This document shows, piece after piece, positions 45,288 to 55,842 of a stretch of 56,550 bases of DNA. Numbering within the stretch: position 1 is the first letter of the stretch; each line of letters begins with the position of its first letter. Below the pieces are notes generated by a model. The model saw nothing but the letters and a program-made list of their open reading frames with translations. It was not told the origin of the DNA and did not search any database. The stretch covers positions 1 to 56,550 of the forward strand of contig CAMLEO010000008.1 of NCBI GenBank assembly GCA_946478975.1. The letters are read 5' to 3'. Source of the DNA: an uncultured Steroidobacter sp. (GTDB lineage Bacteria > Pseudomonadota > Gammaproteobacteria > Steroidobacterales > Steroidobacteraceae). Both the position numbers and the translations under genes were made by a program.

Positions 45288-48179
45288 ATGAAGACAGTGC
45301 GATGGGGGATAGTGCAGGCCTTGGGATTGTCGGTACTGGCGGTGGGAACGACGTTCACCCCGACATTGACGATGGCTCAAGTAACGAGTGCAACAGTGCG
45401 CGGACGCGTGTTATCGCAGGGACAGCCGGTCCCCGCCGGCGTGCAAGTCATCGCGACCAATTCGGACAGCGGCTTCACCAAGCAGGCCACCACGCAGGAA
45501 GGCGGCGCGTATGCGCTGATCGGACTGGTGCCCGGCACGTATCAATTGAAAATTGTCGGCGAAGGGTTTCAGCCGACGGCGCGCGCGGTGCGCGTGCAGA
45601 TCGGGCAAACCGTCGACCTCGATTTACAAGCGATGAAGGAAGCGGTGGCGGTCACCGATGAAGTGGTGGTCACTGCCGAGCGCCTGGTCGACATGCGCAC
45701 GTCCGAAGTGGCGACCAACGTCAGCCTGGAGCAGATCCAGTCGCTGCCCCAGGGCAATCGCAACTTCCTGAACTTCGCGGCGCTCGCGCCCGGCGTGCGC
45801 GTCAATGACAAAGACACCGAGAAAACATTCCAGGCCGGCGCGCTCGGCGCCAACGCGGTGAATGTTTAAAACGACGGCAACAGCTACAAGAATAAAGTGA
45901 TCAAAGGCGCCAACTTCGGCCAGCAATACAGCCGCGGCAATCCGTTTCCACAAAACGCCGTGCAGGAGTTCCGCGTGATCACGCAGAACTTCAAGGCCGA
46001 GTACGAGCAGGCGTCGAGCGCGATCATCGCCGCCCGCACCAAGTCCGGCACCAACGAGTTCCATGCCGACACGTTCGTCTACTACCAGGACAAGAGCCTG
46101 GTCGCCAAGGACGACTTCGCGCAGCCGGGCGAGCCCAAGGCCCAGTACGAGCGCAAACAATATGGCCTGTCGTTCGGCGGCCCGATCATCCAGGACAAGA
46201 TGCATTTTTTCGTGGCCTATGAAGGCAACGATCAGGATCGCGCCGAGCGCGTGACCTTGGGCAATCCGGCGTTCAAGCCGGTGTTCGGCCAGTATGAAGG
46301 CTCGTTCGTGCAGCCGTTCCGCGAAGATCTGTTCTTCGCCAAGCTGGACTATCAGCCGAGCTACAACCAGACCATGGATCTGTCGTTCAGCTACCGCGAC
46401 GAATCGGACATCAAGGACTTCGAAGGTCAGAACAGCTACGAAGCCGCAAGCGACATCCGGAACAACGTCCGCGCAATCAAGTTCGGCCACACCTACGACG
46501 CCGAGAGTTTCACCAACGAAGCGTCGCTCATGTACATGAAGTACGAGTGGCATCCAACGCCGATCAACAACGACCTGGTGGGCCGCGAGTTCGTCGGCGT
46601 GATCCGCATCGGCGGCGGCGGCACGCGTCAGAACATCGGCCAGGAAGTGTGGACGTTGAAGGACGATCTCACCTTCACCGAGTTCGAATGGATGGGCGGC
46701 CACTCGGTCAAGACCGGCCTGCGCATCAGCCAGGTCGATTACAACGTGGAGAAGTTCCAGCAGGCCAATCCGCTGTTCCGTTATCGGCCGGAGATCGGCG
46801 GCTTCACGTATCCGGCGGAGGCCGTGTACGGCACGGGCAATCCCGATCTGTCCGGCGACACCAGGCAGTATGGCGTGTATCTCCAGGACGACTGGTCGAT
46901 CACGCCACGGCTGACGCTCAATCTCGGCGTGCGCTGGGATTACGACACCGATCTGCTCGGCAAGAACTATGTGACGCCGGCGGCAGTTCGTGCTGCCGCG
47001 GCTCCGTACGTTCCGGATCGTTACTTCACCGATGGCAACGATCGCGACAGCCCGACCGACCTGATCCAGCCGCGCCTCGGCTTCTCGTTCGACTTCTGCG
47101 ATAACGATCGCACGGTGCTGTTCGGCGGCGTCGGCCGTTACTTCGATCGCGTGCTGTACAACGAAATTCTCGACGAGCGATTCCGTTTGCAGTGGGGCGT
47201 GCGCCGGTTCCAGTTCTCTGCCGACGGCCAGCCGCGCGACGGTCAGCCGACGATTGTATGGAACGATTCGTACCTGAGCGTCGCGGGCTTGAATGCGCTG
47301 ATCGCCTCGGGCGTGGCGCCGAATCCGGAAATCTTCCTGATCGAGAACAACACGCGCGTGCCGGAAACGATCCAGGCGAGCCTCGGCATTCGTCAGCGCA
47401 TCGGCGACGACTGGCTGGCGTCGTTCACCGTCGCCCGCAATCGCAGCCGTCACGGCTTCTCGTACATCTTCGGCAATCGCAACCCCGACGGCTTCAACGG
47501 GCCGCTGCCGGATCAAGGCTGCTGCGCGCCGGTGAGCGGCAACTTCGGCAACATTCTGATTTCAACGGATGAGAAACAGGCCTGGTACAACGGCGCGTAT
47601 GTGACTTTGGAGCGAGCGTACAGCGAGGCTTCGCGCTGGGGCATGACGCTGGCCTACACGTACAGCGAAGCGGAAGAGACCGGCGGCGACTTGTTCAGTC
47701 TCGACTATCCGCTGATCTCCGATTATCCGCGCCATCCCACCGATGCCGATGAGCGTCATCGCATCGTCATGACCGGCATCGTCGGGCTGCCGTGGGACTT
47801 CAAGTTCTCGACCACGCTGACGCTCGGATCAGGTACGGGTTACACCATCGTCGATCAGTCGCAGGGCACCGGCCCGGGCCAGATCCAGTATCGGTATTAC
47901 ACGGGGCGGCCAGAGAAGCATTCGTTCATCATCCCGAACGCATTCGCGTATCGCAGCCTCGATCTGCGGCTGGAAAAGAGCTTTACGTTCGGCCAGTCGC
48001 AGGCTTTCAGCCTGGTGGGCGAGGTGTTCAACGTGTTCGACTACGAGAACTACGATCCCGCTTCGTACAACGGCAACATTCCGGTGACCGGCGATCCGCC
48101 GAACGAGGCATTCGGCAAGCCCACGCAATTGATTGAACCGGGCCGGCGCTTTCAGGTCGGTATGACGTATAGTTTCTGA
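45288..48179 (+). pseudogene. Oar-like TonB-dependent receptor interrupted by one in-frame TAA
   Basis: The frame reads from ATG 45288 (GGAAGG upstream) through a signal peptide (to about TMAQ) and a carboxypeptidase-regulatory-like domain (TVRGRVLSQGQPV... GTYQLKIVGEGF). A plug region follows (EVVVTAERLVDMRTSEVATN), then TAA at 45867-45869 (codon 194) after NAVNV. The same frame continues without any frameshift for another 769 codons: the rest of the plug (RGNPFPQNAVQEFRV), then the beta-barrel and a typical end RRFQVGMTYSF. Family members read VNV-F/Y-I-DG at this spot, so a single-base change to a stop is likely. Either the gene is inactive, or it is read through, or the base is a sequencing error. 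It would import glycans at the outer membrane. Confidence 0.85.
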
Positions 48180-48211
48180 TATCTGAACGTACGCTATGGC
48201 ATTCCTACACG

Positions 48212-49723
48212 ATGAGGTTGAGTGACACTCTTTGGCGGCGAACATTGCTGCTCCTGCTGCTGCCGGCGACGCTGCTCTGGATGAGCGTCGCCGGCGCCGC
48301 GGACAGTAAACCGAAGCTCAAAGTGCCTGGCGTCGTAGTGGAGCGCTCCCGCGTCTTCGATCCGGAAAAGGACGGCGATCCGGTCATCAACAACCTGGAG
48401 CGGCGTACGTTTCGCTTCTTCTGGGACACCAGCGACAAGAAAACTGGCATGGCGCCGGATCGCTTTCCGTCGCCGTCGTTCGCGAGCACGGCGGCGATTG
48501 GCTTTGCGCTCACCGCGTATGTGATCGGTTCGGAACGCGGCTTCGTGTCCCGTTCGCAGGCGCGACTGCGAACATTGCGCACGCTGCGTTTTCTCGAATC
48601 CCTGCCGCAAGGTCCCGACGAGACCGGCATGGGCGGCTACCAGGGATTCTTTTATCACTTCCTGCATATGCACAACGGTCAGCGCTTCGGCACCTCGGAG
48701 TTGTCGACCGTCGACACTTCGCTGCTGCTCGGCGGTGTCCTGCTCGCGCAAAGTTATTTCGATCGCGACACCAGCGCCGAGCGGGAGATTCGGGATATCG
48801 CCGAACGGCTGTACTCGCGCGTGGATTGGAACTGGGCGCAAAACCGTCCCCCGGTGCTCTCGCACGGCTGGCGTCCGGAGAGCGGCTTCCTGCGCTTCGA
48901 CTGGCGGGGCTACAACGAAGGCATGTTGATGTACATCCTCGCGCTCGGCTCGCCGACGCATCCGATCGAGCCCGAGGCGTGGACCGAATGGATGCGCACA
49001 TACAAGGACTCGTACGGCAAGTTCGGCGGCCAGCAGGAGTTCCTGTCGTTCGGGCCGCATTTCGGCCACCAGTTTTCGCACGTGTGGATCGACTTCCGCG
49101 GCATCTATGACGCCTTCAATCGTGAGAAGGGCTTCGATTATTTCGAGAACAGCCGGCGGGCTTCGTATGCGCAGCGTGAATACGCGCGTCAGAATCCGAT
49201 GCGCTGGCGCGGTTACGATAGTGAAATTTGGGGACTCTCGGCCTGCGACGGCCCGGCCGATACCGTGCAGATCTATAACAACGAGGAGCGCGGCTTCTTC
49301 ACGTATGCCGCCCGAAGCACAGCGTCGATTCACATACTCGACGACGGCACAATTTCGCCGATGGCGGCTGTGGCTTCGATCGCGTTCGCGCCCGAAATCG
49401 TGATCCCGACCATTCGCGCCTTCCGTGCCCGCTTCGGCGAGAACCTGTATCAGAAATATGGCTTCCTGGATGCGGTGAACCCGAGCTTCACGTTTACCGA
49501 TGTGCCGCTGCGTCACGGGCGAGTGATTGAAAACATCGGCTGGGTTGACGACGATTATCTCGGCATCGACCAGGGACCCATCGTCGCCATGATCGAAAAT
49601 TACCGCAGCGGACTGATCTGGAGCATCATGCGCACCAATCCTCACATCCGTCGCGGCCTGCAGCGCGCGGGCTTCACGGGCGGCTGGCTCGATCAGCCCG
49701 TGCCCACGCAACCCAGCAGTTGA
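48212..49723 (+). CDS. Secreted GH144-like glucanase (glucoamylase-type domain)
   Basis: A 503-residue protein with a signal peptide (LLLLLLPATLLWMSVAGA) and one all-helical glycoamylase-like domain: NNLERRTFRFFWDTSD, DRFPSPSFASTAAIGFALTAY, GGYQGFFYHFLHM, ELSTVDTSLLLGG, GHQFSHVWIDFRG, and late WGLSACDGP. This pattern belongs to the family grouped as GH144, whose characterised members act on beta-1,2-glucan; the same fold also occurs in cyclic glucan synthases. The next genes encode a sugar ABC importer and more glycosidases. Substrate assignment is from the family, not proven here. It follows the broken TonB receptor by 32 bases. Confidence 0.8.
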   Translation: MRLSDTLWRRTLLLLLLPATLLWMSVAGAADSKPKLKVPGVVVERSRVFDPEKDGDPVINNLERRTFRFFWDTSDKKTGMAPDRFPSPSFASTAAIGFALTAYVIGSERGFVSRSQARLRTLRTLRFLESLPQGPDETGMGGYQGFFYHFLHMHNGQRFGTSELSTVDTSLLLGGVLLAQSYFDRDTSAEREIRDIAERLYSRVDWNWAQNRPPVLSHGWRPESGFLRFDWRGYNEGMLMYILALGSPTHPIEPEAWTEWMRTYKDSYGKFGGQQEFLSFGPHFGHQFSHVWIDFRGIYDAFNREKGFDYFENSRRASYAQREYARQNPMRWRGYDSEIWGLSACDGPADTVQIYNNEERGFFTYAARSTASIHILDDGTISPMAAVASIAFAPEIVIPTIRAFRARFGENLYQKYGFLDAVNPSFTFTDVPLRHGRVIENIGWVDDDYLGIDQGPIVAMIENYRSGLIWSIMRTNPHIRRGLQRAGFTGGWLDQPVPTQPSS

Positions 49724-49726
49724 ACC

Positions 49727-51022
49727 ATGAATCGTCGCGAGGCGATCCTGTCCCTGTCCGGTACGGCAATGGCGCTGGCCGGCTGCGGTCGCTCCTCGGG
49801 CAAGAAACAAATCAAATTCTGGGGAGTGGGACGCGAAGGCGACGTTGCCGAGACCCTGATCCGCGGCTTCGAGCGGGAGCATCCGGACATCGAAGTGAAC
49901 GTGCAGAAGATGCCGTTCACGGCTGCTCACGAAAAGCTGCTGACCGCGTATGCGGGCGACACGCTGCCGGATATCGGGCAGCTCGGTAACACCTGGATTC
50001 CAGAGCTGGCGGCGCTCAATGCGCTGGAGCCGCTCGATGGTTACGTGTCGGCCTCGAAGGGCATTCCGCTCGACGATTATTTCGAAGGCATTCTGGCTTC
50101 GAACCGGCTCGACCAGACGCTGTTCGGCATTCCCTGGTACGTCGACACGCGCTTGCTTTATTACCGCAAGGACTTGCTGAGCCAGGCCGGCTTCAACGAA
50201 CCGCCGCAAACCTGGCAGCAGTGGAGCGAGATGCTGGCCGCGATCAAGCAGCTGGTCGGTCGCGAGCGTTATTCCGTGCTGCTGCCGGTGAATGAGTTCG
50301 AGCCGCTGCTGGTGCTGGGGTTGCAGATGCCAGCGGAACTGTTGCGCGATGGCGGCCGGTTTGGAAACTTCCGCAGCGACGACTTCCGCCGCGTGCTCAC
50401 ATTCTACGAAAGCATGTTTGCGCATGAGTGGGCGCCGCGCATGACCAACACGCAGATCTCGAATGTTTGGGACGAGTTCGGGCACGGCCTGTTTTCGTTC
50501 TACATTTCCGGGCCGTGGAACATTGCGGAGTTCAAGAAGCGCCTGCCGGCGTCGTTGCAGAATGCGTGGATGACGGCGCCCATGCCGGGCCCCGACGGTC
50601 CGGGATTCTCCAGCGCCGGCGGTTCGAGCCTGGTGCTGTTCAAGAGCTCGCAAGTGAAGGCAGAAGCGTGGCAGTTGGTCGAGTACCTGTCGCGTCCCGA
50701 TGTGCAGCAGCAGTTCTACGATCTCACCGGCGACATGCCGCCTCGTCGCAGCTCGTGGCAGATGCCGGCCCTGGTGGAGTCGCCTTATGCACACGCGTTT
50801 CTGGAGCAGTTGCATCGGGTGAAGTCGCCGCCCAAAGTGCCGGAGTGGGAGCGAATCGCGACCGAGATGCGGTTGACCGGCGAGCGCGTCGTGCATCGTG
50901 TGCGCACGATCGACCAGGCGGTGACCGAGCTCGATCGTAAAACCGACGAGATCCTGGCGAAGCGGCGCTGGATGCTCGAACAAAATACCTTGCCGCAGGT
51001 GTCATCGGCGGGGAGCGCATGA
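49727..51022 (+). CDS. Sugar ABC transporter substrate-binding lipoprotein (family 1)
   Basis: A 431-residue extracellular solute-binding protein with a lipoprotein signal: MNRREAILSLSGTAMALAGC, acylated Cys20. Family-1 features include IKFWGVGREGDVAETLIRGFE near the start, AGDTLPDIGQLGNTWIPEL, FGIPWYVDTRLLYYRKDLL and GGSSLVLFKSS. It starts 3 bases after the glucanase stop and overlaps the permease start by ATGA. It binds an oligosaccharide for import; with a GH144-like enzyme beside it, a beta-glucan oligosaccharide is plausible. The ATPase subunit is not in the window. Confidence 0.9.
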   Translation: MNRREAILSLSGTAMALAGCGRSSGKKQIKFWGVGREGDVAETLIRGFEREHPDIEVNVQKMPFTAAHEKLLTAYAGDTLPDIGQLGNTWIPELAALNALEPLDGYVSASKGIPLDDYFEGILASNRLDQTLFGIPWYVDTRLLYYRKDLLSQAGFNEPPQTWQQWSEMLAAIKQLVGRERYSVLLPVNEFEPLLVLGLQMPAELLRDGGRFGNFRSDDFRRVLTFYESMFAHEWAPRMTNTQISNVWDEFGHGLFSFYISGPWNIAEFKKRLPASLQNAWMTAPMPGPDGPGFSSAGGSSLVLFKSSQVKAEAWQLVEYLSRPDVQQQFYDLTGDMPPRRSSWQMPALVESPYAHAFLEQLHRVKSPPKVPEWERIATEMRLTGERVVHRVRTIDQAVTELDRKTDEILAKRRWMLEQNTLPQVSSAGSA

Positions 51023-51897
51023 ATCGATCCATGGCCGCCTGGTGGTTCGTCGGGCCTGCACTGATCGTGCTCGCGGTGTTTTTCTTCGTGCCGGTGCTGG
51101 GCGCGTTCGCGATGAGCATGACCGACTTCGATCTGTACGCGCTCAGCGACTGGCGCAACCTGCGATTCGTCGGCCTGCATAACTACGCCACCCTGCTGCA
51201 GGATCCATTGTTTTGGAAATCGCTGTGGAACACGCTGTATTTCGTCGTGCTCGGCGTGCCGCTGTCCATCGGTACCTCGCTCGGTGCAGCGTTGCTGGTC
51301 AATTCCAAGCTCGGCAAATTTCGCGGCTTTTTTCGCACCGTGTACTTCGCGCCGGTCGTGACCACCCTGGTCGCGGTCGCCGTCGTCTGGCGCTACATCT
51401 TTCACACTCGCTATGGATTCTTGAACTACGCCTTGAGCGGCTTGGGCGTCGATCCAATCGATTGGATGGGCGACCCGCATTGGGCCATGCCGGCCATCGT
51501 GATCCTCGCGGTGTGGAAGAACTTCGGCTACAACATGATCATCCTGCTGGCCGCGCTCCAAAACATTCCCGAAGATTTGTATGAAGCGGCCCGCATCGAC
51601 GGCGCGTCCGGCTGGCAGGTGTTTCGGCACATCACGATTCCCGGCATCGCTCCGGTGCTGCTGCTGGTGAGCATTCTCACCATGACCGGCTATTTCCAGT
51701 TGTTCGCCGAGCCGTACGTGATGACGGAAGGCGGGCCGCTGCAGAGTACGCTGAGCGTGCTGTATTTCATGTACGAGGAAGGCTTCAAGTGGTGGAGCCT
51801 CGGGCGCGCATCGGCCGTTGCGTTCCTGCTGTTCGTGTTGATGTTCCTGGTGACGGCGTTCCAATTGCGCCTCGGGCGGCAGCGGGGTGACCGATGA
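51019..51897 (+). CDS. Sugar ABC transporter permease, MalF/UgpA type
   Basis: A 292-residue inner-membrane permease with six predicted helices starting [24 protein letters not shown]. The EAA loop that contacts the ATPase reads EAARIDGASGWQVFRHITIPGI. The start overlaps the binding-protein stop (ATGA) and the end overlaps the second permease (ATGA), so the three are co-translated. Together with the next gene it forms the membrane channel of an oligosaccharide importer. Confidence 0.92.
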   Translation: MNRSMAAWWFVGPALIVLAVFFFVPVLGAFAMSMTDFDLYALSDWRNLRFVGLHNYATLLQDPLFWKSLWNTLYFVVLGVPLSIGTSLGAALLVNSKLGKFRGFFRTVYFAPVVTTLVAVAVVWRYIFHTRYGFLNYALSGLGVDPIDWMGDPHWAMPAIVILAVWKNFGYNMIILLAALQNIPEDLYEAARIDGASGWQVFRHITIPGIAPVLLLVSILTMTGYFQLFAEPYVMTEGGPLQSTLSVLYFMYEEGFKWWSLGRASAVAFLLFVLMFLVTAFQLRLGRQRGDR

Positions 51898-52715
51898 AGC
51901 GCACCGGACCGACCATCGTCGTGAACTTGCTGCTCATCGTGGGCGCGATCCTCACGGCCTTTCCGCTGCTGTGGATGTTGTCGGTGTCCTTCATGCCGAC
52001 CGGTGCGGCGAGCTCATATCCGCCGCCGTTGCTGCCGGCGGCGCCGACGCTGGACAACTATCGTCAGCTGTTCGCGAATCACAATGCCGGCCGCTACATG
52101 CTCAACAGCGCCATCGTTGCGAGCCTGGCGACGGTGATCGCGCTGGTACTCAACACCATGGCGGGCTACGCGTTCGCGAAGCTCCGGTTCAAAGGTCGCG
52201 AGCGGATCTTCCAGACGCTGCTCGGTGCGCTGGTCATTCCGGCGCAGGTGACGATGATTCCGCTGTTTGCGCTGGTGAAGGAGATGGGGCTGATCAGCAC
52301 CTATGGCGGGGTGATCGTGCCCTCGCTCGCCAGCGTGTTCGGCATCTTTCTCATTCGGCAGTATGCGTTGTCGCTGCCGGATGAATTGCTGGAGGCGGCT
52401 CGGATCGACGGGGCAGGCGAGGGGCGAATCTTCTGGTCGCTGGTCGTGCCGCTGTTGCAGCCGATCCTGGTGACGCTGGCGATTCTCACCTTCCTCGCCA
52501 CCTGGAACGATTTCATGTGGCCGTTGATCGTGCTCACCGATCAGGAACTTCACACGTTGCCGGTCGCGCTCGCGGGTTTGTCGCGCGAGCACGTTCAAGA
52601 CAACGAGCTGATGATGGCAGGTGCGGTGATCACCGTGGTGCCGGTGCTGGCGCTGTTCCTGGCGCTCCAGCGTTATTACATCGCGGGCATTCTGGCAGGG
52701 AGTGTAAAGGGATGA
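51894..52715 (+). CDS. Sugar ABC transporter permease, MalG/UgpE type
   Basis: A 273-residue permease with six predicted helices (NLLLIVGAILTAFPLLWMLSVSF first). The EAA loop is EAARIDGAGEGRIFWSLVVPL, and the characteristic TWNDFMWPLIVL and LHTLPVALAGL sequences follow. ATGA overlaps exist on both sides. It pairs with the MalF-type permease. No MsmK/UgpC-type ATPase follows, so the importer probably shares an ATPase encoded elsewhere. Confidence 0.92.
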   Translation: MKRTGPTIVVNLLLIVGAILTAFPLLWMLSVSFMPTGAASSYPPPLLPAAPTLDNYRQLFANHNAGRYMLNSAIVASLATVIALVLNTMAGYAFAKLRFKGRERIFQTLLGALVIPAQVTMIPLFALVKEMGLISTYGGVIVPSLASVFGIFLIRQYALSLPDELLEAARIDGAGEGRIFWSLVVPLLQPILVTLAILTFLATWNDFMWPLIVLTDQELHTLPVALAGLSREHVQDNELMMAGAVITVVPVLALFLALQRYYIAGILAGSVKG

Positions 52716-55700
52716 GGTGGGCTCGCGCGGCGTTCCTTTTCGCAGTCACGTTCGTACCATGGAGTTTGTTCGCCGCCGAGCAGGCGCCGCAGCTCGACGT
52801 TCGTGCACTGGACGAAATGGATGATGTGTCCGGCTGGAAGGCGTTGGGATCCGACGGCGTAAGCGCGTCCGTGCATGGTGCGAAGGGCGTGGAAGGCGGC
52901 GCGTTGGTGCTCGAATACGATCTGAATCGAACCGCCGGTTACGCAGTCGCGACCAGACCTTTGGCGGTCACGCTCCCCGACGAGTACGAGATCACGTTCT
53001 GGATGCGCGGCGAGGCGGGCCGCAATCACTTCGAAATGAAGTTCGTCGACGCGTCCGGCGATAACGTCTGGTGGTACCGGCGCCCCAACTTCCAGGTCAC
53101 CGGCGACTGGCAGCAGATCCGTATCAAACGTCGGCAGATCGAATTCGCCTGGGGGCCGACCAACGATCGCACGCTGCGTTCATTCGCCAGCATCGAGCTC
53201 GTGCTCGCCGCCGGGCAGGATGGCGGCAAAGGCAACCTCTGGTTCGATCGGCTGACGCTCAAGCCCATTCAACCTCAGATGCAAACCGCCAAGCCGACGA
53301 TCAGCGCGACATCGCAAGCGAGCGGCAACGAGGCGGCGCTCGCGATCGATGGCAAGGAGAAGACCGCCTGGGAGAGCGACGGCGGCGAAGGCGATCAGAG
53401 TTTGCTGCTGGACCTGCAGTATGTGCGTGAGTTCGGCGGGCTGGAGATCGATTGGGCGCCGAAGATGTTCGCACAGAGATATTCCATCGAGCTGTCGCTG
53501 GACGGCAAGAGCTGGAACAAGGTGCGCACGATCGAAGCGAGCAACGGCGGTCGCGACTCGCACCTGCTGCCCGAGTCCGAGGCGAGATATATAAAGCTCA
53601 GCATGCCGCATCCCGGGCGTGCCGTCGGCGTGTCCGAGCTGCACGTTCGCGATTTGCAATTCGGTGCCTCACCGAACGCATTTATCGAGTCGCTCGCGAA
53701 GAGCAGCAGGCGCGGCTGTTATCCACGCCCGTACTACGACGAGCAAATGTATTGGACCATCCTCGGCGTCGACGGCGATACCGAGGAAAGCATGCTTTCG
53801 GAAGATGGCGCGTTGGAAGCGCACAAGGGCAGCTTTTCCGTCGAGCCGTTCGTTCGCGTGCGCGACAAGTGGCTCACGTGGGCCGATGTGACCATTCGTC
53901 AGTCGCTGGCCGACCGCTACCTGCCGATTCCCTCGGTGGAGTGGAAACATTCCGATGTGGTGCTCACGACGACCGCCTACGGTGTGGGCGAGCCCGGCAA
54001 GGCGATCACGCAAGCGGTCTATACCGTGCGCAATCCAACCCGGAGCCGCCGGCAGGTCACGCTTGCCCTGGTCGTGCGGCCGTTCCAGGTCAATCCTCCC
54101 GCGCAGTTCTTGAACACCGCAGGCGGCGTCAGCCCGATTCAGGAGATCTCATTTGAGAACGGGGCGGTGCAGGTCGACAAGATCCCGAGTGTGTATGCGC
54201 AGACGCCGCCGCAATCGTTCCGAGCCGCGACGCTGGCGGCCGATACACCGTGCGACTGGCTGTCCGACTCCGCGGCGCCCGCGAAAGTCACCGACGAGGC
54301 GGGGTTCGCATCAGGAGCGCTGATCTATAACCTGGATCTGGCCGGAGGTGAGAGCCGCGATGTCGTGCTCGATCTTCCATTGCATGGAGGAACCACGGCG
54401 AGAAGCACTCGTGCGGAAGTCGAACAGCAATGGCGCGAGAAACTCAATCGCGTCGAGCTGACGGTTCCGAAGCAGGATCAGGCGCTGTTCGACACGTTGC
54501 GAACTGCACTGGCTCACGTGCTCATCAATCGCGACGGGCCAGCGATACAGCCGGGCTCGCGATCCTACGAGCGTTCCTGGATCCGCGACGGTGCGATGAC
54601 GTCGGAAATGCTTCTGCGCATGGGGCATGCGGAAGAAGCCAAGGAATTCCTCGCCTGGTACGCGCCTTATCAGTTCGCCAACGGCAAAGTGCCTTGCTGC
54701 GTCGACCGGCGCGGCGCCGATCCCGTTCCCGAGAACGACAGCGGCGGCGAGTTCCTTTATTTGATCGACGAGATCTACCGCTACACGCGGGACGAGAAGC
54801 TGCTGCGCTCGTTGTGGCCGGCTGTGATCAAGGCCGTCGAATATATGGACAAGCTGCGGCTGTCCGAGCGCACGCCGGAGAACTCGACCGGCGAGCGTGC
54901 AGCGTTCTTCGGCCTGATGCCGGCGTCCATCAGTCACGAAGGGTACTCGGCCAAGCCGATGCATTCGTATTGGGACAACTTCTGGGCGCTGGGCGGCTAT
55001 GAAGCGTCGATTCGCATCGCGCGTGCGCTGAACGAAAAGAAACAAATGTCGGCGTTCATTACCTCGCGCGATCAGTTCCGCTCGGACTTGTATCGCTCGC
55101 TGGGCGTGGCCATGCGCAATCACAAGATCGACTATCTGCCGGGCGCCGCGGAGTTGGGCGATTTCGATGCGACCTCGACCACGATCGCGCTTACGCCGGT
55201 GGGCGAGACGCAGATGCTGCCGCCGACCGAGTTGAACGCGACGTTCGAGCGCTACTGGAAGCAATTCTCTGCGCGTCGTACTGACACCAGCTGGGACGCG
55301 TACACGCCTTACGAGTGGCGCAATCTCGGCGCGTTCATTCGCCTGCGCTGGCGCGACCGCGGTGAGGATCTGGTTGAGTTCTTCATGAACGACCGTCGGC
55401 CGGCGGCATGGAATCAATGGGCGGAAGTGGTCGGGCGCGAGCCGCGCAAGACGCGATTCATCGGCGACATGCCGCACGGCTGGGTTGCATCCGATTACGG
55501 CCGTTCGCTGCTCGATATGTTCGCGTACGAGCGGCAGGGTGATGAAACGTTAGTGCTGATGGCGGGCATTCCTGAGCGCTGGATCGAGAAGGACGGCTTT
55601 GCTGTTCGCAACCTGCGCACCCCGTATGGGCCGCTGACATATTCGCTCAAAGTCGACGACGACCAGGTGGTGCTGCACATCGAGGAGATGCAGCAGATGC

Positions 55701-55837
55701 CGGTGGGCGGCATCGCGGTGTCCTGGCCTGGCGAGGAGCCGCCGAAGAAACATACGTTTCAACAGGGCTTCGCTCGGTGGGTTGGAACGGACTTACGCGT
55801 GGGCAAGCTGCCGTTCACCGTCGTCTTCCCCAAATGA
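52712..55837 (+). CDS. Large secreted discoidin-domain, (alpha/alpha)-barrel glycosidase-like protein
   Basis: A 1041-residue protein with a signal peptide (MRWARAAFLFAVTFVPWSLFA). A jelly-roll, carbohydrate-binding-like domain (about 25-190) is followed by an F5/8 type C domain (about 195-335; ALAIDGKEKTAWES, VREFGGLEIDW, EARYIKLSM), a beta-sandwich linker, and a helical barrel (about 590-960) with SYERSWIRDGAMTSEML, NDSGGEFLYLIDEIYRY and AKPMHSYWDNFWALGGY. The barrel resembles GH15/GH63-type glycosidases, but I cannot name the CAZy family. The ATG overlaps the permease stop, so it belongs to the operon. A longer frame from 52517 is rejected. Confidence 0.75.
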   Translation: MRWARAAFLFAVTFVPWSLFAAEQAPQLDVRALDEMDDVSGWKALGSDGVSASVHGAKGVEGGALVLEYDLNRTAGYAVATRPLAVTLPDEYEITFWMRGEAGRNHFEMKFVDASGDNVWWYRRPNFQVTGDWQQIRIKRRQIEFAWGPTNDRTLRSFASIELVLAAGQDGGKGNLWFDRLTLKPIQPQMQTAKPTISATSQASGNEAALAIDGKEKTAWESDGGEGDQSLLLDLQYVREFGGLEIDWAPKMFAQRYSIELSLDGKSWNKVRTIEASNGGRDSHLLPESEARYIKLSMPHPGRAVGVSELHVRDLQFGASPNAFIESLAKSSRRGCYPRPYYDEQMYWTILGVDGDTEESMLSEDGALEAHKGSFSVEPFVRVRDKWLTWADVTIRQSLADRYLPIPSVEWKHSDVVLTTTAYGVGEPGKAITQAVYTVRNPTRSRRQVTLALVVRPFQVNPPAQFLNTAGGVSPIQEISFENGAVQVDKIPSVYAQTPPQSFRAATLAADTPCDWLSDSAAPAKVTDEAGFASGALIYNLDLAGGESRDVVLDLPLHGGTTARSTRAEVEQQWREKLNRVELTVPKQDQALFDTLRTALAHVLINRDGPAIQPGSRSYERSWIRDGAMTSEMLLRMGHAEEAKEFLAWYAPYQFANGKVPCCVDRRGADPVPENDSGGEFLYLIDEIYRYTRDEKLLRSLWPAVIKAVEYMDKLRLSERTPENSTGERAAFFGLMPASISHEGYSAKPMHSYWDNFWALGGYEASIRIARALNEKKQMSAFITSRDQFRSDLYRSLGVAMRNHKIDYLPGAAELGDFDATSTTIALTPVGETQMLPPTELNATFERYWKQFSARRTDTSWDAYTPYEWRNLGAFIRLRWRDRGEDLVEFFMNDRRPAAWNQWAEVVGREPRKTRFIGDMPHGWVASDYGRSLLDMFAYERQGDETLVLMAGIPERWIEKDGFAVRNLRTPYGPLTYSLKVDDDQVVLHIEEMQQMPVGGIAVSWPGEEPPKKHTFQQGFARWVGTDLRVGKLPFTVVFPK

Positions 55838-55842
55838 ACGCG

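Noticed and set aside
45867..45897. Treating the TonB receptor as two genes, or as a frameshift
   Set aside because: The GTG at 45897 lies in the same frame as the upstream part, and the nine codons between encode expected plug sequence, so it is one gene with a single stop.
45624..47516. 630-residue minus-strand frame within the TonB receptor
   Set aside because: No family signature; the plus strand encodes a continuous receptor apart from one stop codon.
48194..50983. 929-residue minus-strand frame antisense to the glucanase and binding-protein genes
   Set aside because: It covers two well-identified plus-strand genes and has the Arg/His/Gln-rich composition of an antisense shadow.
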